Shown: piece after piece, positions 37,428 through 45,195 of the stretch | Numbering within the stretch: the first letter of the stretch is position 1 | Layout: every line of letters starts with the position of its first letter | Assembly (NCBI GenBank): GCA_029262675.1 | Contig: JAJCYW010000020.1 | Span: 124,001 to 188,000, forward strand | Length of the DNA: 64,000 nt | Source of the DNA: Chloroflexota bacterium | GTDB lineage: Bacteria > Chloroflexota > Dehalococcoidia > DSTF01 > RBG-16-68-14 | Reading direction: 5' to 3' | Notes under the pieces: generated by a model | Told to the model about the DNA's origin: nothing | Databases searched by the model: none | What the model saw: only the letters and a program-made list of their open reading frames with translations | Position numbers and translations under genes: made by a program

Positions 37428-39677
37428 ATGCACCTGTTCTTGAAACCGAGCGTTGTCCTGCTGGCGGCGGTGTTGGTGGGCGTCGTCGGCCTGACGGCGG
37501 CGGGGGCGAATAGTGGCGGTGCTGACGTCTCACGCGGATCCTCTTTGGTTCGTGCCTCGCAGGTGCCCTCGGAGCAGGGAACCGGTGTCGGCCAGGGCGT
37601 CATCAACGCACTGCAGCAAGATGGCAACGTCGAGGTCGATGTCGCCCTTAGGGTGCCAGGCGCAATTGCGGGAGGTTCCGCCCTCAGCATCGACTCGCTC
37701 AAGATAGAGGTTTCGGGCTTGCGCGACGGCGTGCTCGATGGGCTAATGCCCAGCGAATTCCAGCTCGGCCAGATGTTCGCCGCGATACCCGCCTTCACGG
37801 GCACGGTAACTCAGGCTGGCCTCGAAAAACTGGCCGCGCACCCGGACGTGGTAAGGATCGACCTTCCTGTCGCGGGCGGCGCCCACGTCGCGCAGATGCT
37901 GCCGTTGATCGAGGCGGATGGCATGCATAGCGCCGGCTACACCGGCGAGGGCGTCACGGTCGCTGTTCTGGACAGTGGGCTCGACACCGATCACACTGAC
38001 CTCGGTAACGACCTTGTTGGCGAAGAGTGCTTCAACGACTGTGACAACCTGACCGACCGGCAGTCGGGATCAGGGGCAGCCGAGGACGACCATGGTCACG
38101 GCACCAACGTCACGGGCATCATTACGTCCACAGGCACGGTGAGCAATCTCGGCATAGCCCCGGACGCTAACGTTTTCGCCTACAAGGTACTAGACGCAAA
38201 CGGACACACGCCCTCCCTCACCGCGACGGTCGTTGCAGCGCTGGACGACATAATCGCTAACCACCCCGAGATTGATATCGTCAACATAAGCATCGGGACC
38301 GATTCACTCTTTCAGGGCAACTGCGACAACTCGACTGCCTTCAACGTCATCGCTGCCACCGCCATCAACGCCCTGCGCACGAATGGCGTCACAACCTTCG
38401 TGTCGGCGGGAAACGCCGGATCAGGCACTGGTATGAGTTCGCCCGCATGCATCGCGAACTCCATCTCCGTCGGCGCGACCTACGACGCCAATGTCGGCGG
38501 GCTCACGTTCCCGGACTCTGGGTGTACCGACGCGACCACCTCGGTTGACCAAGTCACCTGCTTCTCGAACAGTAACTCCACGACCGACATCTTCGCCCCC
38601 GGTTGTCGTGCCACGTCGACCGGCCTCGCTAACGGCACGTCGACCTACTGCGGCACAAGCCAGGCGTCGCCGGCCAGCGCAGCCTGCGCGGCACTCTTGC
38701 TCGAAGAGACCCCGTCGCTCACGCCAGCGCAAATTGAGTCGCGGCTTGAGACCAGCCCCGTGTCCGTGACTGACGCGACGAATGGCCTGTCCTTCCCGCG
38801 GATCGACTGCTTTGCGGGCGCTACGCCGACGCCAACCATCAGCGTAGATTCTTTCACAGCCGGTGTAGGGTCGGTCGGCAAAGTCGAAGTCATGGCTCTT
38901 AGCGTGTCACCTCCGGGCTTGGGCGCTTGGAGCATTGATGTTAATTATGACCCTAGCGTTGTGTCAGCCACTTCCTGCACGGCGATGCAGAGGGGCGTCT
39001 GCAATTCACAGTTTGCTTCTAGCATTGTAAGGTTCACCGGCGCTTCGTTCGGCGGGCTTGAAGGTGACACTCTTCTCGCAAGCATAGGGTTTGAATGCAA
39101 TAGTGAAGGTGTCAGCGATCTAACGTTAGTGCTCAACGTCTTAGCAGATGCGACCGACGGGAATCCACAACCACTAATAGCTGCGATCCAAAATGGAACT
39201 CTTGCTTGTCAAGCTGCGACGCCCACTGCCACGGCCGTTCCTCCCACGACCACTCCTGCGCCTACATCCACGTCAGTGCCCACTCTTACTCCAACCGCTG
39301 TAAGCACGCCGACACCTACTGCGACCCCCGCCCCAACGAACACGCCTCAGCCCACGTTCACACCCGTCCCAACCTGGACGCCCGTCCCCACGTGGACGCC
39401 GGAGCCGACGTGGACGCCCAATGCGCCGCCCACCGCCACGCCGAGGCCGACATCGACGCATACGCCGGTGCCCCGGATGTCGCCCGGCGACGCGAGTTGC
39501 GACGGGGTGATCAACCCGATTGACGCCACGTTCATCTTGCAGTGGTGGGCCGGTTTCTTCGCCAGCCTGCCGTGCGCTGGCGGTGCCGACGCTAACGGCG
39601 ATGGAGCCGTAACCCCCGTAGACGCGGCCATTATTCTGCAGTACTACGCTGGGTTCATCACGTCGCTGCCGCCGTAG
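37428..39677 (+). CDS. Secreted subtilase with cohesin-like module, PT linker and dockerin
   Basis: 749 residues. A signal peptide (1-27) is followed by a subtilisin domain with Asp182 (VLDSG), His224 (HGTNVTG), Asn329 (SAGN) and Ser411 (GTSQASP), all catalytic residues present. Residues about 468-594 form a cohesin-like beta module (PPGLGAWSIDVNYD, VRFTG, ADATDGNPQP). A TP-rich linker (597-683) has repeated TWTPEPT. The end (686-749) is a type I-like dockerin with two EF-hand loops, DASCDG and DANGDG, each followed by DA and a helix. Having both cohesin and dockerin on one chain is unusual. GGAGG precedes the ATG. Probably a cell-surface or secreted protease. Confidence 0.9.
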   Translation: MHLFLKPSVVLLAAVLVGVVGLTAAGANSGGADVSRGSSLVRASQVPSEQGTGVGQGVINALQQDGNVEVDVALRVPGAIAGGSALSIDSLKIEVSGLRDGVLDGLMPSEFQLGQMFAAIPAFTGTVTQAGLEKLAAHPDVVRIDLPVAGGAHVAQMLPLIEADGMHSAGYTGEGVTVAVLDSGLDTDHTDLGNDLVGEECFNDCDNLTDRQSGSGAAEDDHGHGTNVTGIITSTGTVSNLGIAPDANVFAYKVLDANGHTPSLTATVVAALDDIIANHPEIDIVNISIGTDSLFQGNCDNSTAFNVIAATAINALRTNGVTTFVSAGNAGSGTGMSSPACIANSISVGATYDANVGGLTFPDSGCTDATTSVDQVTCFSNSNSTTDIFAPGCRATSTGLANGTSTYCGTSQASPASAACAALLLEETPSLTPAQIESRLETSPVSVTDATNGLSFPRIDCFAGATPTPTISVDSFTAGVGSVGKVEVMALSVSPPGLGAWSIDVNYDPSVVSATSCTAMQRGVCNSQFASSIVRFTGASFGGLEGDTLLASIGFECNSEGVSDLTLVLNVLADATDGNPQPLIAAIQNGTLACQAATPTATAVPPTTTPAPTSTSVPTLTPTAVSTPTPTATPAPTNTPQPTFTPVPTWTPVPTWTPEPTWTPNAPPTATPRPTSTHTPVPRMSPGDASCDGVINPIDATFILQWWAGFFASLPCAGGADANGDGAVTPVDAAIILQYYAGFITSLPP

Positions 39678-39711
39678 GGCAGCTCCGGCCGCTGGGCCGT
39701 TGACCAGCCGT

Positions 39712-39720
39712 GATATAATA
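39712..39720 (+). promoter_or_regulatory. Extended -10 promoter element
   Basis: TGATATAAT is a perfect -10 (TATAAT 39715-39720) with TG in the extended position. The -35 is weak. It lies 31 bases before the next start codon. Confidence 0.65.
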
Positions 39721-39751
39721 CCTGCACGGGCTAAGGAAATGGAGGCGGCCC

Positions 39752-40789
39752 ATGAAAACGATACGACGTTCCAGCGCCCTATTGCTGGCGGCTGTGGCAA
39801 TTGCCGCGGTCTTCTTCGCGGCGATCCAGGGGACGGATACCGCGCGCTCCGGCGCGCAAGCTGAGATGGCGCTGGTCGTAGACCCGCATGGCGAGCGTTG
39901 CAGCACTGTCTGCACGATCCCCCTCGGCGGCACGTTCACGCTGGCCGTCGAGATCGTCGAAGCGCCGGCGGGCGGCTACATCGGCGTGCAGTCGTTCATC
40001 GACTACGGCGACAATCTGACGTACGACGTCCAGGCACGCCCGATCGAATCGGAGATCGTGTGGCCAGAATTGGAACCGCAAGTCGCGGTGAAGGCGTCAA
40101 CTGGGCCAGGCTTGATTACCCACGGTGGGCTGAGCACGATTCTTCCCCCGTTTCCGGTGAGCACGTATACTGGCAGCTTCGTCGAGCTGGAGATGTCCTG
40201 CTCGGCAGGCGAAACGAGCACTATCGTTGACCTGCTGCCGTATCGCGATTTCCAGGCAAACACGAGTGGCTCGGCGTTTGCCCTGCCCGGCGGCCGCGAT
40301 ATCGCGGTGGTGCCTGGCGACGCATTGCAGGTCGACTGCGGCGCAGGCGGCCCGCTCGACACGCCGACGCCAATACAACCGCCGACGGAGACGCCGACGC
40401 CTTGGCCAACGTTGCCCATGCGCACGCCACGCCCACCGGTGCCGCGCGAACCGTTTTCCCCTCCCGAGGGCGGAACCGGCCCGGCGATAATTATTCCCCA
40501 AGGGCCGACGTTCCCTGGCGATGGATTATTTGTTCCAGTAGGCGACAGCCTTCTGCTTGACGACGATCTCCTGGGATTCCTCGATATCACCACGACTGCT
40601 GCCGTCTCCTGTCGCGCGCCGGCCACGGCGAATGATGCGGCTATTATCCTCCACTGGCACGCTGGTCTGATCGGGGGCGCGCCCTGTGGACCTGCGCTGG
40701 ACGTGACGAGTGACGGAGTCGTCGACTCACGGGACGCCGCTGTCGTGATGCAGCATGCGGCCGGTCTCCTCGCCACGCTGCCGCTATAA
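39752..40789 (+). CDS. Secreted protein with cohesin-like N-module and degenerate dockerin
   Basis: 345 residues. Signal peptide (about 1-30), then a roughly 150-residue beta module with LAVEIVEAPAGGYIG that is shared with the protein at 43133, at protein and DNA level. A Pro-rich linker (about 205-260) follows. The C-terminus resembles a dockerin but the first EF-hand loop has lost its calcium ligands (ATANDAAIIL), while the second is recognisable (DVTSDGVVDSRDA). The last residues, ATLPL, match the LPP ends of its neighbours. A clear promoter and GGAGG lie upstream. Its partner and role are unknown. Confidence 0.82.
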   Translation: MKTIRRSSALLLAAVAIAAVFFAAIQGTDTARSGAQAEMALVVDPHGERCSTVCTIPLGGTFTLAVEIVEAPAGGYIGVQSFIDYGDNLTYDVQARPIESEIVWPELEPQVAVKASTGPGLITHGGLSTILPPFPVSTYTGSFVELEMSCSAGETSTIVDLLPYRDFQANTSGSAFALPGGRDIAVVPGDALQVDCGAGGPLDTPTPIQPPTETPTPWPTLPMRTPRPPVPREPFSPPEGGTGPAIIIPQGPTFPGDGLFVPVGDSLLLDDDLLGFLDITTTAAVSCRAPATANDAAIILHWHAGLIGGAPCGPALDVTSDGVVDSRDAAVVMQHAAGLLATLPL

Positions 40790-40822
40790 CCCCACGCCAC
40801 TAGCTGCGGGCTATACTGGGCC

Positions 40823-41557
40823 GTGGCCGCGCAGCATCTCCCGTCGCAGGCGCGTCGCGCCGAGTTTCTCGCCGGGATGCGCGGCCAGCTACCGCTGCTC
40901 TTCGGCGTCGCGCCGTTCGGTATGGCCTATGGCGCCTACGCCATCGAAGCGGGGCTGTCGGGCGGGCTGACGCAGGCGATGTCGGCCATAGTCTTCGGCG
41001 GCGCCAGCCAGTTCGTGGCAGTGCAACTGATCGCGTCCGGCGTGCCGGGCGGCATGATCGTGCTGGCGACGCTGCTCGTCAACCTGCGCCACATGCTCTA
41101 CAGCGCATCGCTCGCGCCCAGCGTCGAGCAGCTCGGGCTGCGCTGGCGCTGGCTGCTGGCATACCTCCTCACCGACGAGGCCTACGCGGTATCGATGACG
41201 CGGGTCGCGCGCGGCGTCGATGGGCCGTTCCGCCACTGGTTCATTCTCGGCGCGGGGTTCGCGCTGTGGGCAACGTGGCAGGTGACGACCAGCCTCGGCA
41301 TCTTCCTCGGCGCGGCAGTGCCCGATAGCTGGTCGCTCGACTTCGCACTGCCGCTGACATTTCTTGCGCTGCTGATGCCGGTGCTGACGAGCCGCGCCGC
41401 GCTGGCGGCTGCCGCCGTGGCGGGCGTTGTTGCCGTCGCCGGCTTCGATTGGCCATACGGCGTCGCGCTGGTGGCAGCGATAGCCGCGGGTCTCGTCGCG
41501 GGCGTTGGCGTCGAGCGGGCGCTGGGCGGCGCTAGCGGCGAGCAGGTGTCGGCGTGA
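40823..41557 (+). CDS. azlC: AzlC family branched-chain amino acid exporter subunit
   Basis: A 244-residue protein with about six membrane helices. The N-terminus has LPLLFGVAPFGMAYG, and the FGGASQFVAVQL and NLRHMLYSASL blocks are diagnostic for AzlC. With AzlD it forms a secondary exporter of branched-chain amino acids or related compounds. The GTG start at 40823 is weakly supported. It overlaps azlD by four bases (GTGA). The pair separates members of the cohesin/dockerin cluster. Confidence 0.92.
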   Translation: MAAQHLPSQARRAEFLAGMRGQLPLLFGVAPFGMAYGAYAIEAGLSGGLTQAMSAIVFGGASQFVAVQLIASGVPGGMIVLATLLVNLRHMLYSASLAPSVEQLGLRWRWLLAYLLTDEAYAVSMTRVARGVDGPFRHWFILGAGFALWATWQVTTSLGIFLGAAVPDSWSLDFALPLTFLALLMPVLTSRAALAAAAVAGVVAVAGFDWPYGVALVAAIAAGLVAGVGVERALGGASGEQVSA

Positions 41558-41874
41558 ACCTCTGGCTGACGGTTGCTGGTATGGGCGCGGTGACGTACGG
41601 CATCCGGCTCTCGCTGCTCGTCTTCGTCAGCCACACGTCGTTACCGGCGGCCGCCCGCGACGCGCTGCGCTTCGTGATGCCGGCAGTGCTGCTGGCCATC
41701 ATCCTGCCTGCCGTGCTCTACGTGGGCGACGACAAGACGATCGACCTGTCGCCCGGCAACGAGCGGTTGATCGCCGCCGTCGCCGCCGCGGCAGTCGCCT
41801 GGGCGACGAAAAACGTCTGGCTAACGGTGGGGTTAGGCATGTGCGCACTGTGGGTATTGCAGTGGGCCACATGA
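41554..41874 (+). CDS. azlD: AzlD family branched-chain amino acid exporter subunit
   Basis: A 106-residue protein with about four membrane helices, normal for AzlD. The VTYGIRLSLL and ALRFVMPAVLLAII segments match the family. The GTG start at 41554 overlaps the azlC stop, so translation is coupled. It acts as the small partner of the AzlC exporter. Confidence 0.92.
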   Translation: MNLWLTVAGMGAVTYGIRLSLLVFVSHTSLPAAARDALRFVMPAVLLAIILPAVLYVGDDKTIDLSPGNERLIAAVAAAAVAWATKNVWLTVGLGMCALWVLQWAT

Positions 41875-41886
41875 ATGAGACATAAT
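41857..41886 (+). promoter_or_regulatory. Possible promoter of the downstream cohesin/dockerin gene
   Basis: TTGCAG (41857-41862), an 18-base spacer and CATAAT (41881-41886), lying across the end of azlD. The start codon is 22 bases downstream. Confidence 0.45.
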
Positions 41887-41907
41887 CTAGTTGCCGATAC
41901 TGGTAAT

Positions 41908-43047
41908 ATGAATGTTATGCAGGCGCTCTTGAAGCCTGTCTTCGGCCTGGTGGTTTTGGGAGCGCTGGCAGCGCTTGGCTTATTGGGCCTGGGACTCTCC
42001 TCAACGCTCAGCAGCACGGACGACGTGAGCGCTGGCGCTGTGACGCCGCTCGTTCACGTCAGCCCAACGTTCCAGACGGTGGCCGCGGGCACAGACGTAA
42101 TCGTCGAGATACGCGTCGATAACGTCATTAGACTGGGCGCCTACGAATTCGAGCTCCAGTTCGACTCTACCGTTCTGACTGTCGATGGCGTAACAAGCGG
42201 CCCGTTCTTAGGTAGCACCGGTCGCAGTCCAAGCTGCTTTGGCCCCTCCGTGATCGGCGACGCGTTTAGCTTTGGCTGCATCACCTTCAGCTCGCCCCTC
42301 GACGGCCCGACGGGCGACGGTCTGTTGGCGACCGTCCGTTTCACGACGAGCTGTGGGGGTTTCAGCGAACTGAACTTCGTTCGGCGACCCGGTTCAGCCG
42401 ACCAATTGAATCTGACGGACTCGGATACCGATAACACTCCCATCACGCCGGTCGATTCACAGGACGGCAGCGTGACCGTTACCGGTGGCACCACCTGCCC
42501 GACGCCAACGCCGACGCAGACCGCAACGCCTAACACGACGCCGACGCCGACACCGACCGCAACGCCAACAGCGACCGACACGCCAACGTCTACTGTCACA
42601 CCTGGCGGTCCGACGCTGACGAACACGCCGACGTCCACGAACACGCCGACGCCGGGCCCGGTGACACCGACACCAACCGCCGGCGACCCGACCGCGACTC
42701 CGTCACCCGGCACGCCTGCTCCGTCTCCGACTCAACATATCGCCGCCACGTGGACGCCGGAGCCGACCTGGACGCCGGAGCCGACGTGGACGCAGGAGCC
42801 AACGTGGACACAAGAGCCGATGTCGACACCCAATGGGCCAGGTCCGGCAGTTGCCCTCGCCGGCGACGCGAATTGTGACGGCGTCGTGGATACGCTCGAC
42901 GCGTTCTTCATCCTCCAGTGGGTGGCCGGGATGGTACCCGCTCTGCCCTGTCCCGCAGACGCGGACGGCGATGCCACGCTAACGATCGTAGACGCGGCCG
43001 TGATCCTTCAGTACGCGGCCGGCCTCGTCTCGACGCTGCCGCCGTAG
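41908..43047 (+). CDS. Secreted cohesin-linker-dockerin protein
   Basis: 379 residues from the ATG at 41908 (41917 also possible). A signal anchor (about 1-30) precedes a cohesin-like module (about 40-185; LGAYEFELQFD, then DGLLATVRF), a long TP-rich linker with TWTPEPTWTQEPT repeats, and a C-terminal dockerin (GDANCDGVVDTLDAFF and ADADGDATLTIVDAA). No catalytic domain is present, so it may be an adaptor that links two partners. It stands between azlD and the next cohesin-like gene on the same strand. Confidence 0.88.
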   Translation: MNVMQALLKPVFGLVVLGALAALGLLGLGLSSTLSSTDDVSAGAVTPLVHVSPTFQTVAAGTDVIVEIRVDNVIRLGAYEFELQFDSTVLTVDGVTSGPFLGSTGRSPSCFGPSVIGDAFSFGCITFSSPLDGPTGDGLLATVRFTTSCGGFSELNFVRRPGSADQLNLTDSDTDNTPITPVDSQDGSVTVTGGTTCPTPTPTQTATPNTTPTPTPTATPTATDTPTSTVTPGGPTLTNTPTSTNTPTPGPVTPTPTAGDPTATPSPGTPAPSPTQHIAATWTPEPTWTPEPTWTQEPTWTQEPMSTPNGPGPAVALAGDANCDGVVDTLDAFFILQWVAGMVPALPCPADADGDATLTIVDAAVILQYAAGLVSTLPP

Positions 43048-43132
43048 GCGCTGCCGCCGTAGTCCCCGAACGCGCTATCATCGCCGCAATCGAGAGCGCA
43101 CTCGCTCGCGAACGAGGAGACGAGACAATCGC

Positions 43133-44293
43133 GTGAACGCTGCTTCCAGCCATCCCAGGCACTCACACACTCGCCGGGCGCTGTCGGCTGTTGGCGTCTG
43201 CGTGCTCGTCGTGGCTGGGGCATGGCTGGCTTTCTCTGCCGGCTCTGCATCGTCGGCAGAAGTCGGTCCGGAGATGCGTTTCACGGTGACATGGGGCGGC
43301 GGCTTCTGCACGGCCGACGCCTGCGATGTAGCTACGGGCGAGAAGTTTACGCTGGCCGTCGAGATTGTCGAAGCGCCGGCTGGTGGATACATCGGAGCGC
43401 AAACGTGGGTTGAGTACGGTGATGTGCTGTCCTACGATCAGGCGGCATCGACGGCGGCGGCCGAGATTGTCTCGCCCGCTTGCTCGCCGCCGCTTTTCCG
43501 CGCCAGTCCGTCGGCGACCGGAGTCGGCCACGGCTGCCTCACCGGTTTGTTGCCGCCTCTTCCCGTCACCACCTACGTCGGAGAGTTTGTCCGACTCTCT
43601 ATCTCTTGTCCCGCCACTCAGGTGAGCGAGCCCGGCCGGCTTGTGGCGGTTGGAGCGCCGGAGGCTGGCACGAGCGGTACGGCGTTTGTGGATGAAGCAG
43701 ACAATCGTTTCGCGCCGAAGCTCGACAAGGTGACGATCAACTGCGTCGACGGGCTCACGCCACCGCCTACGCTGACGCCGACCGACACACCCACCCTTGC
43801 GCCTGGCGAGACACCGCAGCCGACGGCCACACCCACGCCAGGGGCAACGCCATCGCCGACGGCGACACTCGCGCCGGGAGAGACCCCCGCGCCGACGGCA
43901 ACACTGGCGCCGGGAGACACGCCCCTGCCGACGGCGACGCTCGCACCGGGCGAAACGCCGCAGCCGACGGCGACGCTCGCGCCGGGCGAAACGCCGCTGC
44001 CGACGGCGACTCCCGCGCCGGGGCAAACTCCAGCGCCAACGGCGACACTCGCGCCGCCGACATCGACTCCCGCGCCGGGGCCAACCGCTGGCCCGGGCCA
44101 CCCCGCTGGTGATGCCAACTGCGACGGCGTCGTCGATCCCATCGACTCGGCCTTCATTCTCCAGTGGTGGGCGGGGCTGCTGGTGACGCTGCCGTGCTCC
44201 GGCGACTCGAACGGGGACGGCGCGACGACAGTGGTGGACGCGACGCTGATACTCCAGTTCACGGCCGGCCTGCTGTCTACGCTGCCGCCCTAG
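43133..44293 (+). CDS. Secreted protein with cohesin-like N-module, repeat linker and dockerin
   Basis: 386 residues with a GTG start. Signal peptide (about 8-36), then the same beta module as the protein at 39752 (LAVEIVEAPAGGYIG), a linker of seven 12-residue units of the LAPGETPxPTAT type, and a full dockerin (GDANCDGVVDPIDSAF, DSNGDGATTVVDAT). It ends in STLPP like its neighbours. No enzyme motif is seen. Cys pairs in the N-module suggest disulfides. It closes the four-gene secreted cluster, 79 bp before the ABC transporter gene. Confidence 0.87.
   Translation: MNAASSHPRHSHTRRALSAVGVCVLVVAGAWLAFSAGSASSAEVGPEMRFTVTWGGGFCTADACDVATGEKFTLAVEIVEAPAGGYIGAQTWVEYGDVLSYDQAASTAAAEIVSPACSPPLFRASPSATGVGHGCLTGLLPPLPVTTYVGEFVRLSISCPATQVSEPGRLVAVGAPEAGTSGTAFVDEADNRFAPKLDKVTINCVDGLTPPPTLTPTDTPTLAPGETPQPTATPTPGATPSPTATLAPGETPAPTATLAPGDTPLPTATLAPGETPQPTATLAPGETPLPTATPAPGQTPAPTATLAPPTSTPAPGPTAGPGHPAGDANCDGVVDPIDSAFILQWWAGLLVTLPCSGDSNGDGATTVVDATLILQFTAGLLSTLPP
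43796..44047 (+). repeat. Seven in-frame 36-bp linker units
   Basis: 252 bp encode seven 12-residue units of the form (L/P)(A/T)PGxTPxPTAT between the beta module and dockerin. This is another length-variable linker. Confidence 0.85.
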
Positions 44294-44372
44294 GGCCGCC
44301 TGCCGCGCGGGGATGCCCTGTTGGGCAGCATGCCATTGGCCTTGGTCATCACATTCGCTAGCATGGGATTTC

Positions 44373-45185
44373 ATGACTAACGAAACACCTCCTTCTACGG
44401 AGGCCCCGCCTGCGCCGGCAGCCGACGCAATCATCGAGGCGACGGATGTCGTCAAGACGTACGACACCGGCCGCGTCCAGGTTCGTGCGCTGCGCGGGGT
44501 CTCGCTCGCAGTAGGCCGCGCCGAGATGGTGGCCATCATGGGCCCCTCTGGCTGCGGCAAGACCACGCTCCTTAATTGCCTGAGCGGGCTGGACGTTATC
44601 GATAACGGCCGGATCCTGATCGAAGGCGTCGATATCAACCACCTCTCCGATGACCGGAAGACCGAGTATCGTTCCAAGCGGATGGGTTTCGTCTTTCAGT
44701 TCTATAACCTCCTGCCCGTCCTCTCGGCGGTAGAGAACGTCGAGTTGCCGCTGCTCGTCGGTGGTGTCGGCGCGACCGAGGCGCGGGAGACGGCGCTGGC
44801 GGCCATGGCCCAGGTCAAACTGACGGACTGGGCTACGCATAAGCCAGCGGAGCTCTCTGGCGGCCAGCGCCAACGCGTGACCATTGCGCGGTCGCTCGTC
44901 AACCAGCCTGCTATCGTCTGGGCTGATGAGCCAACCGGCGACCTGGACAGCACCACCGCGGACGAGATCATGGAGTTGATCCTCAGTCTCAACGAGTCGC
45001 AGAGACAGACGTTTGTTATCGTCACGCACGCGCGCGACGTGGCGGAGAAGACAGACCGCATCGTACAGATGGTGGACGGCTGCATCGTCGATGAGCAGGT
45101 GACGGGCCGCAAGCAGGCGGCTTCGGGCCGCAAGCCGGCGGCTTCGGGCCGCAAGCAGGCGGCGTCACCCCCGTCGCAGGCATAG
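44373..45185 (+). CDS. ABC transporter ATP-binding protein (MacB/LolD type)
   Basis: 270 residues. Walker A GPSGCGKTT (57-65), Q-loop Gln109, signature LSGGQ (161-165), Walker B at 180-187 with Glu186, and switch His219 are all present. The ATG at 44373 is chosen over an upstream frame because it begins the typical length. The last 25 residues are three tandem GRKQAAS-like units that do not belong to the family. It pairs with the FtsX-type permease that starts 10 bp downstream. Such transporters act on periplasmic or outer-face substrates, signalling or lipoprotein release. Confidence 0.93.
   Translation: MTNETPPSTEAPPAPAADAIIEATDVVKTYDTGRVQVRALRGVSLAVGRAEMVAIMGPSGCGKTTLLNCLSGLDVIDNGRILIEGVDINHLSDDRKTEYRSKRMGFVFQFYNLLPVLSAVENVELPLLVGGVGATEARETALAAMAQVKLTDWATHKPAELSGGQRQRVTIARSLVNQPAIVWADEPTGDLDSTTADEIMELILSLNESQRQTFVIVTHARDVAEKTDRIVQMVDGCIVDEQVTGRKQAASGRKPAASGRKQAASPPSQA
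45104..45166 (+). repeat. Three 21-bp tandem repeats at the end of the ATPase gene
   Basis: Three in-frame units of GGGCCGCAAGC(A/C)GGCGGC(T/G)TC encode the basic tail GRKQAAS x 3 of the ATPase. The near identity of the units suggests recent expansion. Confidence 0.88.
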
Positions 45186-45195
45186 GGAGCGCGCC

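Noticed and set aside
43163..44677. Long minus-strand frame of 504 codons over the cohesin/dockerin gene
   Set aside because: It is the antisense of a clear gene and reads as Arg/Ser-rich low-complexity sequence; a product of GC-biased codon use and coding repeats.
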